Of a stretch of DNA of 64,000 bases, positions 34,421 to 44,923 are shown in pieces (positions within the stretch are counted from its first letter, which is position 1; every line of letters begins with the position of its first letter). A program made the position numbers and the translations under genes. The notes beneath the pieces are model-generated. The model searched no databases and was not told the DNA's origin. It saw only the letters and a program-made list of their open reading frames with translations. Source of the stretch: Dichomitus squalens LYAD-421 SS1. Its lineage: Eukaryota > Basidiomycota > Agaricomycetes > Polyporales > Polyporaceae. The DNA lies in contig NW_006766886.1 in the NCBI RefSeq assembly GCF_000275845.1, positions 45,637 through 109,636 on the forward strand, read 5' to 3'.

Positions 34421-36640
34421 TCAAGGATTCCGGACGACAAACGACTGCACAAACGTCCATGAAGCCAGACCATACTTGGAGCATTCTACTCCGATCCCAG
34501 AATGCTGGCGGCAGAACATGTCAAGGAAGTGAACTCAGAATGTATTGTTTCGTCACAGCTCACCTTCGTTCCACCCATCGGCTGGTGACCGCTGAAGTCA
34601 GTGAAAAATCCTGAGAGAGCGTGACAAATGAGCACACTCACATGCTCTGCAGAGACCGCTCCCCATTCGTTGACCCATACTAGAGCACAGGGATAGCGAT
34701 CAGAGGATGAAGCGGGCGCAGTATCCATTTTTTGCTCCTTACCCATGCCGTTGTACAATCCGTCTGCGATGCGCTGAACCCGATCCATATCCTCACCCCA
34801 AACTGACGAGCTGAATCCGAAGTCCGTGCCATCTGAAGTGACACTCATGCTGGTCAGGATCAACGGTCGACGGTCTCTATGCGGTTACGCACTCGCTCGT
34901 CGGACGACTTCGTCATCGTCTTTCCACTTGAAAAGAGGAACGATGGGACCAAACTCTGCAATGTTGAAAACGATGAAGAGTGCGCGTAAGGCATAGGAAG
35001 GAGTACCCACGCTCTTCTCGTGCGATACGGGACTCGTCAGGAGGGTTATCGATTATTGTCAGCGGTATATAGTAGCCTTTCTCGCCTGTTGGGCGAGGTG
35101 AGCTTTGGAATGCGATCTTGTAGCCCTTCTCCTTGCAATCTGCCAGAAGACTCCTGCAGTAGACAGAGTCACCTCCAGCACACTGACACGGAAGGCCAGG
35201 TACCGTGAACCGCACTCACTGCAACCGGTCATATTGTGCCTTATTTTGTACAGGGCCCATGTTCACGTCTGGATCGAACGGGTTTCCGATGCGAACCTCC
35301 TTCGCTATTGCAACGAGTTCGTCCTTCACGGCGTCGTAGATTTTCTCGTGCACGAATATGCGCTTGATCGTGAAGCAAACTTGGCCAGCGTTGTGCGTCG
35401 CGCCGAGGAAGAGCGCCCTGTTTGGAGATCGTGAGTTGCCCCGTGCGGACAATGGAGCCGCAGTACTCACTGCGCGGCCTGCTTTACGTCGATGTCGTCG
35501 AGCACGATGGCAGGGTCATTTCCACCAAGCTCAAGGGTGACGCTTTTGAGCTCCGCGCCCGCCTCACGCATGATGGCTTTTCCTCCTCCCGTCGAGCCAG
35601 TCATGGACACGCGCATGATGCGTGGGTGCTTGACCATCAGCTGGCCGCTGAGGTCCACCGTGATAAGGGTTGATCATCCTGTTTCACACAGGCTCGATAA
35701 CTCACAGATCGTTACCGCCATTAAGCACCTGCAGGACCCCGGGGGGCAGCACGGACTGTGCGAGCTCGATGACCTTGATCACGAGACAAGGGGCACTCGG
35801 GGGAGCCTTGAGAATCATGCAATTCCCGGCGAGAACCGCCTGCGCAAACTTGTTGATGCCGAGGGTCAATGGAAAGCTAAATTGCGGAGCGTGAACTCTT
35901 GTACTCAAGCCGCCGGGCGTGCGTATGGTGCGCTCACTTGAACGGGCATATGCCTGCAACCTGACAAGATCGGCCAAGAAATATGAATCAGCTGATCCAA
36001 GAGGGTCTGCCGGTCTTACTCACCACTCCAAAGGGCCTGAAGCGTATCTTGGACACCCTCCCCGAATCCTCCGTCCTAACCTCTTCCTCCAGTTTCTGTT
36101 TGGCAACGCCGCGCAGCCACGGCGTCGATATACTCAGCTCGAACGCTCTGCAGACCATCAAGAATCATATGAATGCGTCAGCACTACTTCGGCTCTCACA
36201 TGGGTCGCACACCATCGCCGGACTCACGCGGCCCCGCGGTCTTTCCCAATCTCCTTCATGAGCAGATGCGCGACCTCCTCCGCATGCCGGTCGATGAGGT
36301 CGGCGAGCCTGTACAGTGCAGCCTGGCGCTCCTCCCACGGCGTCGCGCTCCATGCGGGGAAAGCGCGCTCCGCAGCTGCGATGGCGCCCTCGAGCTGCGC
36401 GGGGGTTGCGATGGGCACGCGCGCCCAGACTTCCTCCGTCGAGGGGTCGATAATGTCCGCGGACGTGGGCGACGTCGCCTTCTTCCCGTCGATGATGTTG
36501 GCGCTGCGAGAGAAGACGAGAAGTTCGAGAAGTCAGCAGGCCTTGGCAACAGCTGTCGACGGGTGCGGAGAAGGGGGCGATAGAGAGGGGGTGTGCGGGG
36601 GAGACACTCACAAGCCGTCCGTGAACGAGAAGCCGGTCAT
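34421..36640 (-). CDS. NAD(P)-dependent aldehyde dehydrogenase
   Basis: Oxidises aldehydes to acids; substrate not predictable. Start at 36640 gives MTGFSFTDGFANIIDGKK after a first intron. Then come IDPSTEEVWARVPIA, AFELSISTPWLRGVA and the cofactor-site segment AGICPFNFPLTLG, in which an intron splits the Asn codon. Next are MTGSTGGGKAIM, the general-base Glu in LELGGNDPAIV, and the nucleophilic Cys in HNAGQVCFTIKRIF, then FGPIVPLFKW. The C-terminal exons read YNGMVWVNEWGAV, PMGGTK and HSGIGVECSKYGLASWTFVQ, ending at TGA 34421-34423. All key ALDH residues are present. Oddity: between GAVSAEH and HQPMGGTK a 50 nt segment has perfect GTGAGT and CAG ends, but removing it would shift the frame, whereas reading through stays in frame (see findings). 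A decayed relative lies at 29561-29680. Confidence 0.85.
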
Positions 36641-38304
36641 ATCCAGTAGCGTCCTGTGAGAGGCCAGGGCGATCTCTCTCGGCCGCCCCTTTCCTCGGGC
36701 TTGCTTGCTTTATGCCTGCTTGCAGCGCCAGGAACGCCAGCAATTTTACCTATCGTGTGTACCCCAAATCGTCCCACCCAGCTATAGATGCAACATGGGT
36801 CGAACCCGGCCCCGCGTGGCCGATTTCATCGGGGTTGCATGAGCGCCATCGTCGGGTCAACGCCATTTCTGTCATGCCTGACAAACACACCACGCTCGCG
36901 CAGCGCAGCGAGACGTTCCTCTGAGCCGAACAGGACACGAGAACACCAGGTGACGGCAGGGTACGTCGTATTTCCTTTGCTTCTGCTCCGCACAAATGAC
37001 ACGGCTTCGGTGGGCGCGAGTACACAAAGGGACTGGCGGGTCCCACGACCTATGCGACGCCGTACGCTTAGGGCCAGCGCAGCGCATGCATGGGCGTTTT
37101 GGGGGGCAACGCCGGGACTAGGTAGGCGTCTCGTGCTCGTCCTCTGGCCAAAGAATCAGGGCAGATGACCTGGAAGGGACTCCTCAGGGGAACTCCTCAC
37201 CTGGAAAAGGGATCGTACTCACTTCTAGCATGGGCATAGAACTAATTGGAGCTACGCCACTGGGAGCTCGGCGGAGAACTGCGACCCGTGAGGCCGGAGG
37301 ACGTAAGTAGCGGGCATTGGAGGGCTACCGGCGACGTCCAATTCTATTTGATCGACTTGAGCTGAACTCTCCACCTATCGGAATTTGCTGATACATGTTC
37401 TGCGGTTTCCATTTGCCGCCTCGGAGGCATATTGCAGCTCAAACCATGCTCGGGTAGAAGCGCGGAGCCAAGAACAGATTCCCTGAGGTCATGTGGCCAT
37501 TGGATTGGAAGAGGCCCGAGCGGCGCGGCAATTTTGTGCTAAGAAGATACAAACACATTGTCAGTGGACCAATAACGCATGTAGAGTTCCCTGCTGTACG
37601 TACCAGTTACACAGCGATTCAGCGAATGCCTGATCACCTATCCGGCATGCACATCATACGTACAGGCATTTTTATGACACGATGCGGCGAGTCCATGTAT
37701 CTCACTTATAGACTTTTGGAATACCTGATGCCCCACTTTCTGTAATGCCTCACGACCTGGGAGAGATGATCGCTGTTCGAATGAAAGAGGACATATATAG
37801 ACGCCGGTCCGGAAGCGGCATCGGGTCGTGCACTGGGACAACGGTCTTCCCTGGTTCTTAATCGAAGGCCCCCGCAAATATTCGTCCCCAGGAGAAAACG
37901 TACGGAGCTCAAAATCGAGAGCGTACAGTCTCTTGAATTGACGAAACTTGCGTGTCCTAAGGCATAGTATCAGAGTCCAGCAACAGAGTCTCCGGCGCAT
38001 ATGTAACCAAACACGTCACAGAGGCGAGTCGAGGACGATAGCACAGGATACACAAGGCTTTGTCTACTGGGCAGTCGGGTAGGGGTATAGCGCAGGAGAA
38101 CGCGAGTGTCCATGAGATCTACCCTCCGGGGTGATGACAACGTAAGGCTGGAAGCGACAGTCGAAACCGGATGCCAAAGCGCAAGATACTATAGGGAATC
38201 CATTCATTCTATGGAAACTATTAAACGTGGATGAAGATATCGCCGGGTCCTCCCGGACTTACGAGTTCCGTAGTCTAGGTTTTGCGTCGCGAGCGGACGA
38301 TACA
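36641..38304. other. 1.66 kb intergenic region
   Basis: No gene is supported. A minus-strand frame of 120 codons (37638-38000) has no recognisable motif. A small tRNA-like fold is at 36788-36840. The rest is ordinary non-coding sequence. Confidence 0.4.
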
Positions 38305-38992
38305 TCACAAGATGACTAAAGGAAAGACGGAAATGAGGGACCTTAGCGATAAACGGTACTGCGGACGAAAGAATCACGTACTCGGAATGCAGCCGATGGA
38401 GATCAGACCGCCATGGCTGTTGTTCTCACAGCAGACGGGGCGCTGAGAGCTAATTCGGATACGTACGGGCGGCGAGGTCAGCGCCGAGGACAAAGTGTAA
38501 GTGGCGAAGTCGAAACATACCAAGTGGACCCAGCGCCGACGCCCACGACACTGAGCGGCGAACACTGCACACCGACAAGGATGTCGTCGGCGATGCCCCC
38601 AAGGCCGAGGAGACCGAGAATCGCGGCGACAACGTTGTTGTTTGCCTTTGAGACCTGGTTGCAGCATTGGACGGGGCCGGTGTTGCAATTGCCGTCACCC
38701 TCGGAAGGGGTGCCAGAAGGGGTCGCGCGCTTGGCAACTTCCGCTGAAGATTTCAAGCTGTCAATGGACGTGTTCGTGTGACGGGTGAAGAACGCGCGCT
38801 CGGACGGCGCGCATTAGGCGGTTAATGCCCAGTTGGAGACTCACCCTCAGTGCGGGAAGGCGCGTGGCGACGGTGATAGTTGCGGGGAGGGAGCGGGCTG
38901 AGACCGCGAGCCAAGCGTTGGGCGTTGGTCTCGGTGGCCTGGACGGAAGCAGCGGCAGCGACGAGAGCAGCGACAGCGTAAGTGAACTTCAT
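38305..38992 (-). CDS. Class I hydrophobin
   Basis: Small secreted protein that self-assembles at air-water interfaces and coats hyphae and fruiting bodies. Signal peptide MKFTYAVAALVAAAASVQA. After a first intron comes a short Arg/Pro-rich linker, then the eight-cysteine core: GNC, VQCC, VGVQCSPL, STC, RPVCC and SIGC. Cysteine spacing is 6, 0, 32, 13, 5, 0 and 12 residues, which fits class I. The hydrophobic stretch VVAAILGLLGLGGIA lies in the long loop. Three introns are needed. The one inside the fifth Cys codon ends at GAATTAG, and the last precedes the terminal codons so that the protein ends GCIPIIL. Start at 38992 is the only Met giving the signal peptide. A TATA box lies about 190 bp upstream. 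Hydrophobins are often expressed by stage and tissue; no specific regulator site is visible. Confidence 0.93.
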
Positions 38993-39178
38993 CTTGAACT
39001 AGTTGATGGCGGCGACCGCAAGGGATTGGGTGAGGAGCCCGAGAGCAAAGAGCGAAGGGGTGAAAAGAGTGACGTCTGGCACGAAGCCGAAGGCTTGGGC
39101 GAGGCCTGTAGGGGACGGGTGGTGGAAGGACGAGAGTGCGAGAGCGAGAAGCGCGGTCGAATGCCCGCAAACAAGACG

Positions 39179-39185
39179 ATTTATA
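39179..39185 (-). promoter_or_regulatory. TATA box of the hydrophobin gene
   Basis: Reads TATAAAT on the minus strand. It would place transcription start near 39150 and leave a leader of about 160 nt before the ATG at 38992. Confidence 0.55.
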
Positions 39186-40099
39186 CAGAGCCGGAGCACC
39201 GAGAGTATCAGTCTCGGTTCGGGCGCGCAAGCCCTTCGGTAATGGCATGTCCAGGTTCTCGGCTCGGCTGCGTGACAGAGAAGGCCGCTTGCCGTGTCTT
39301 ACGTTCTGAAACGCCACGCAAAGTCAGGCAAAGACAGGGTAAAGCAGCGCCTTACATCCAACACTGGGCGTCCCAACTGCGTGCCCCGAGGTCGTCGAGC
39401 TCGACGTTTGCGAGCTTGTCGACCTGGAGCAGAGGCTATTCACGATTACGCCCACGCACCTCGCTCGTTCTATGGACGACCACCGCCGAGCGGACGGACG
39501 GAGGGTACGGCAGCCCGAGAAGCGAGACGTAAGCGGTAACCGACGAACTTCTGTGAAGCCCGCTGCCCGCCCAAGGCGGGCACGGAGCGCCCCGATATGC
39601 CCCCAAAGTCCTTCACCGACACGTCGGCCGAGATGGTCTTGACCGCGCTCTATAGGGATGTACGCATTCGAGTCCTTGTCCTCCAGCCAAGAGAGTCATG
39701 GACTCGACGACGATCTGCAAAAAGTAGCGTTAAGACAGGGATCGACGTCTTGCAAGACAGAGCAATGCGCTGCCAGAGACGCACGTATGTCCTTAATTAA
39801 GTACTACGCTAAAAGCGAATCGGACGTGTTGCAGCTACTTGCCGAACTCAATCGATCTCAGATCCCTATCCGCGGCGAGACCTTCCCCCCGCTGCCTTCG
39901 CATCTCTTTCGAGCTCTCCATCGTGAACACGCATTGCTTGGACACCAATTATGTGCGCGATAGCTGCACGATGAAGCTAGTCGTGAACAGTCTCATCACC
40001 GGAGCGCGTCGCAATTGCTTGCACTTGCACTTCCTGTGGGCTTGGACGGCTCGAAAGCTCATATAACAGATTCACAGGAGTTTGAGCTTCATCTCGTTA

Positions 40100-40450
40100 C
40101 AGTGCTTTGCAAAAAAGATTGCAGTGCGAAGCGCGCAAAATCCTGTTTGCCCCTGTTTGCCCACCCGGGGAAACGCCTGCAATGCCGGAAGCCTCTTTGC
40201 AGCATGGTCGATTTTCCAGCCACAAACCTACCGGATATATTCAGAAGGTCGTCATTCGGAGGCAAAGAATATCCTCGTGCATTTTTGCAGTAGGAAAGCG
40301 GACATGGACTCAAGCACGGCTTTTACGGACGGAGTCCTTATGAGCGTCCGGTTCCCGAAACAGAAATCCTTGCCGTAGCCGACGAGTGACCAAACAGGAG
40401 CAAACAGGATTTGCGCGCTTCGCACTGCAATCTTTTTTTGCAAAGCACTG
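40100..40450. mobile_element. 351 bp MITE with about 60 bp inverted repeats and TA flanks
   Basis: The left arm (40100-40165) and right arm (40385-40450) are near-identical inverted copies beginning CAGTGCTTTGCAAAAAA. They differ by a few substitutions and one-base indels over about 60 bp. Each end is bordered by TA (40098-40099 and 40451-40452), the target duplication expected of Tc1/mariner-type elements. No transposase frame fits in the 220 bp centre, so it is non-autonomous. Confidence 0.8.
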
Positions 40451-40907
40451 TAGCACGAGCCCTGCATGTACCATCCAAAATGATTTCACAGACGACACGA
40501 ACCTCTGTTATCGAGTGCACTCTGCCAGGATCCTCACGAGCCCAAGCAGCCCAGCTTCCAGATCACGCGGCTTCGTCCGATGGTGCGCATCGCCCGCAGT
40601 CCTTCGAGGCGGTTCGGCCGCAGACCTGCTGACTGGCGGACGACCAGCTCTGAGCCATCTGGTCTCTGGGAGGATACACGAGGCACCAACAACCACATTG
40701 CGACGAGGTCGTCATCGAACGATCTTCTAACTACTTGACAACAGTTCCTGGGCAATCAGTCACGACCGCATGGCTGCCTTACCATTGTGGTCTCTCTCTG
40801 CTGCCAGTGTACAAATCGAGAAGCCCTACTTAAGATGACCGCTGCTCGCGGTACAGAGGGGCCTGAAGTCGATCCCTTCGTCCCGCTTTGATCTTTCGCC
40901 TCCTCCG

Positions 40908-42289
40908 ATGAGCCTTCGACTGACCCTCTTCGTTGCTCTGGTAGCCAGCGCCTGCAATGCCTCATTTCACGTTCACAGGCGGCAGACCGTCAAACCTGTG
41001 GTAGCCAGCACGACTCTGTACCCTTCACTCAACATGCAAGGCCTGAATCGGGACTCTTGCGTTTCCGTCGCCTGGGAGACGAACCAAGCTGTAAGCCTTA
41101 GGCCTTCGCATCCGAACAGCCCACCATCCTCACCTTCAGCATCAGCTCTGGGTATGCCGAGACACGCAGCAGCTGCAATCCAACGGCAGCCCGGGTGTCG
41201 GCCTCATAGCCAACACGGCATCCTACTCCGGGCTCCCCTCTGACAAGTCAAACCCCCAGGCGCTGACGCTCACCTCCCCGCAAGGCTTCGGCTCGCTCTT
41301 CTACAAGCTCGAGGCGAGCGAATGCCCGGACTTCGGTGCATGCTCGGACGGCACGCGCTGGGTCGGCTGGCCCAACACCGGCCCGGTGGTGACGTTCAAC
41401 TTCAACGGCGCGATCTCTGCATACCAGTTCCTCGCGCGCCAGAACCTGAAGGGGCTCTCTGTCACGAACACACCGGACTACTCGCTCTACCATGTCACGT
41501 CGCAGACCGCAGACGCGAGCAAGATCCCGACGACGAACATGGATATCTCGGGCTTCTGGACCGGGAGCCAGGTCGGGTACGGCAACGACGCGAGCGTGGT
41601 CGCGAACGGGTACGCGTACCTGTATGGCGCGACGCCGAGCGGCGGGCTGGCCGTCGCGAGGGCCGCGCTGACGGGCACGCTGGGCACGCTCGAGGACAGG
41701 AGCTTGTACCAGTTCTACGTCAATGGCCAGTGGCAGACGGCCATCCCGAACAAGAACGATTCGGGCATCACGCTCGCCAACACGCGGTCTGCCCAAGGCA
41801 CCGTCTATTTTTCCAAGAAGTGGAACGTGAGTGCTATATCATCACCTGTGGGCTTCTTAGACGCGACGGTTGAGGTGCTTATGATCAGTCCTTTGTGTGG
41901 ATTGGAGGCGACGGGTTCCCGAATGCTAACTTCTATATCTCCACTGCGCCTAACCCTGAGGGCCCTTGGACGTCACCCACGGTAGGTACATCAGTCGCCT
42001 GGATCGACCATTTTTGGTCACGTCTTCACGCCGCGCCTGCTATACAGCTTTTCTACTCGGGCGCCGTCGGGGATTCCGGAACGCTCACCTACTCTACTGT
42101 CGCTCATCCCGCGCTCACGGATGGCACGGGCAACTATATCTTCCTCGTGAGTGAACCATGCATGCGATGCGGAGAACCACGAGCCGATGCAGACCACCCT
42201 TTGCGATGCAGAGCTATAGTCGCACTGTCACCAACGCGCAGGGCTTCCAGGTGTACGACCAGCCGCTGATCCGTGTCGACTGGCAATAA
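40908..42289 (+). CDS. Secreted beta-propeller-like protein, possible glycoside hydrolase
   Basis: Signal peptide MSLRLTLFVALVASACNA, then a Lys/Arg-Arg site (HVHRRQ). After one or two introns (about 41091-41170) the chain runs SNGSPGVGLIANTAS, LFYKLEASECPDFGACSD, GWPNTGPVVTFNFN, YHVTSQTADASKIPTTN, ISGFWTGSQVGYGNDASV and LYQFYVNGQWQTAI. It ends with ANFYISTAPNPEGPWTSPT, TLTYSTVAHPALTDG and VYDQPLIRVDWQ. Repeated Trp/Gly-rich blades and the phrase ISTAPNPEGPW are typical of five-bladed propellers such as DUF4185/GH43-like extracellular proteins of Agaricomycetes. Catalytic carboxylates cannot be assigned. Role in wall or carbohydrate turnover is inference. Confidence 0.6.
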
Positions 42290-44923
42290 GTCCCATCAGG
42301 CAGTGTTCGTTCCACTTCATGAGGTTTTCGTCGTATTCTACGGGGGTAGCGTCTCGTTTCGTCCGTGGCGCTTCCCTTCCCCCACAATCTTCGTCGTCGG
42401 GAAAAACGGTATACCCTCTGCTCGTCTAGGGAGCACTCGCATTTCTGTGGACTTTTCTGTATGCATCCTCGTGCTGGTCAACATGGAATTGGGCTGTACC
42501 GCATGGCGTCCTTGTATCTGGACTCGCTGGTGACCGCCTTGCGTTATTTGATGACATTGTGGTATGCTATGCCTTCACGTTCAAGCGGTGTGTGAGGGGT
42601 CATTTCGATGATGCCAGGACTCTTCCTGTGTGTGTTGTGTCTTAATGCCCGGCCAGGTCAAGGGAGTATAGCCTTGACCAATTGTGTACCGTAATCCTCA
42701 CCTTCCGTGTGCGTAGCCAACTTCCTGACTAGATAGCTTTACAGGCTTTATCTTCGCCGGGCATGGCAATGTCAGAGCTCGCTGTCATGCTCACCATGTT
42801 CCATCCATCGCAACCTCTAGGGTTCGTTGCAGTCAGACGGCAACAACATCCGTGGACCATGCTCGTGGTATGTCGACCTTGTAACGGTTTGCGCGTTGTG
42901 AAAGATCAGCCTCAGGACAGTTTCCACGCAGAGGCTGGTGCCAGTAACTTGTAAGTAGCCTCCTAATATTGCTGGACGAGCGCGCCGGTACCTGCCTTCC
43001 ATAAATGGAGATACCATGCCATGCGCGCCCGTGTCCGGACCGCCATGGTCGAGCTCCCTGTTTCTCCTGAATCTTCTCTAGTCTCCTACAAACAACAGCT
43101 GTTACAGAGCTTGGGCAAACTGGGCTTCCAACAACGCCCCGTTCAAGTCGCGCATAACATAGAAATTTGTACGTACCAGCAACATTCATGGTGGTACTCC
43201 AGTAATCTGATGCACTATAGGAGCCTTACGCGTCCTTGTGCGGGCGGGCATTCGATACCACGTTTACTCGAGACTCCTGTTCACACTATGACCAGAACCC
43301 GACTCTGCAAAGATATCATGGGCGTACCTTGCGCCGATCGTGTAGTCGAATTGGGAGCTACAAAGAATGGCTGCCCTGAGCGCTCTCTGGATCTGGCTTA
43401 GTGAGTAGTCCTATCTCTGTCACCCGCATTCGTACGGCTCCCCCGTTGCTGTTGTCGTAAGACTCAACGGCTTCGATGGCGGAGTGGTCGTCTGCCTCCC
43501 GTGGATACACAAACACGGCCTGTCAGCATCTTCTGTACTCCTTGACTGTCCTCGATCTCCGTAACCCACGTTTGGGAATGTTGTCTCCTGTAATCTTGCC
43601 CTGCCTGCTACATAGGAGCCGCGTCGGGGCATCGGGTGACGCTGCCACAAAAGGCTCCTTCAATGTCGCGAGTCCGAGAAAGCCGAAGCTGGGGCTTCAA
43701 ATGAACCCCCACTGGTTTCTGTTGTGTGGCGCATGAGTGGAACGCGGTGGCGGGAGTTCGACTGGGCTTCTACATCCTCTGCTACAAAGCCATTCAGCTA
43801 CCGGCCTATTCTCCTTCCGATGACATCTATTCACCCTTGTTGTGAATGATCCGAAGTCAGCGGCGAAAGTGCTGCACCAATCGGGCGGATAGGTACGAGA
43901 CCAGTCTTTCGGAACGCCTTGTCAAGTGGTGGCGGAGACGCCTGATGCCTTTGGGGGTGCATCAAAAACTTTGACAGAGCTTGGGATCATCGAACCGCGT
44001 TACGTTTGAAGAGAGACGGGAGAGAGTGGCATACGAGCAGACGTCCCAAGTCGTCGTGCAGATCGGGGAGCCCCTGGAGATACGGCAGTTTACTCGCGAC
44101 GCAAGGGGAGTTCTGCAAAAGAAAGTCATCTTCAGCACAGCGCGGTGCGGGAGCAGAAGATAGAAGGAGAAGGGAAGCCATGCCACGCATGATCCTGAGA
44201 TGAAGGGAGAGGCGTGGGGCCGGTCGTCCAATGGGCGGTGATCTATCGTCTGTACCAATCAGGGGCGGTCAGGCATGGTAAGTTCGAGCAAACGATTCGG
44301 GACACGGTTTGCCTAGGGCGGACCCGTGGTTCTCGCACGTTCCAGTGTCAGACTGGACTCTTAAAGAGACAGATCCCATGAAGGTATCGACTGTGTTGGA
44401 ACCCGGGCAGTCAATGTTGCTAGAAATACAAACTTCTGGCACCTTCCTAACCAGCGCCATCAGGAGCAAGTATGTGCTTTGCGCAATAAACCGCTGACCC
44501 GACTAGCCCATGTCGCTACAGAGCTGCTCTCGGAACCAAGCAACGCCTGAAGGCCATGTCCACGCCCAGCTTCAATCAGTCTGAAATATCCATGCGGCAG
44601 CCTGCTTACCACTTTGAAGCACCACGGTCAATTTAGCTTCCTCGGCTTGACATGTGTGCCGTCTTCGCTACTTTGGCAGTGGGAGACGGCATCCGCAATC
44701 GTTCTGCTCCAAGGTACGTCAAGGTACTTGTATCCTGATATGCACACCGCCAGATGCTGACTGTTCCCGTTCGTTCAAATGCGAATCCGCTGGTAAGAGG
44801 ACCGTCATAAATAGCAAATTGAACTCAATCACTCTCGACGTTGATCAACCACGTCCGGATTCTCACTAAAGCTACATAAAGGTCCTGCCGCTTCGGTAGA
44901 AACTCGCTTCATGGTATCAGATC
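42290..44923. other. Region with a decayed DUF6534 paralogue
   Basis: Apart from the exon relics at 42745-42867, only disconnected frames occur (for example 43021-43401 and 43981-44163). Further eroded exons of the same paralogue may lie within 42900-43700 but could not be matched with confidence. Confidence 0.4.
42745..42867 (+). pseudogene. DUF6534 paralogue relic (two exons)
   Basis: Two consecutive exons mirror those of the intact gene downstream. An acag acceptor is followed by a 26 nt exon reading LYLRRAW against FFLRRAY (45738-45763). After a short intron starting GTCAGAGCTCGCT (intact copy GTAAGTGCTCGCT) comes an exon reading RRQQHPWTMLV against GKQYRPWALLV (45820-45854), both followed by the donor GTATGTCGACC. 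The first donor has lost its usual GTAAG, and no convincing full-length frame surrounds the pair, so this copy looks dead. Confidence 0.65.

Larger units (their letters stand above)
38993..40907. other. Intergenic region holding a MITE
   Basis: Outside the hydrophobin TATA box and the inverted-repeat element at 40100-40450, only short chance frames occur on both strands. A small hairpin (GCCCGCC-AAG-GGCGGGC type) lies near 39566. No gene supported. Confidence 0.4.

Noticed and set aside
36790..36810. TTCGA loop taken as part of a genuine tRNA gene
   Set aside because: The folded unit is only 53 nt and has no anticodon arm; kept only as a low-interest fold.
37638..38000. 120-codon minus-strand frame between ALDH and hydrophobin
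   Set aside because: No domain, no intron signals and no supporting promoter; composition is not distinctive.
38374..38690. Arg-rich minus-strand frames in the hydrophobin region
   Set aside because: They are out-of-frame readings across hydrophobin introns; the eight-cysteine frame explains the locus.
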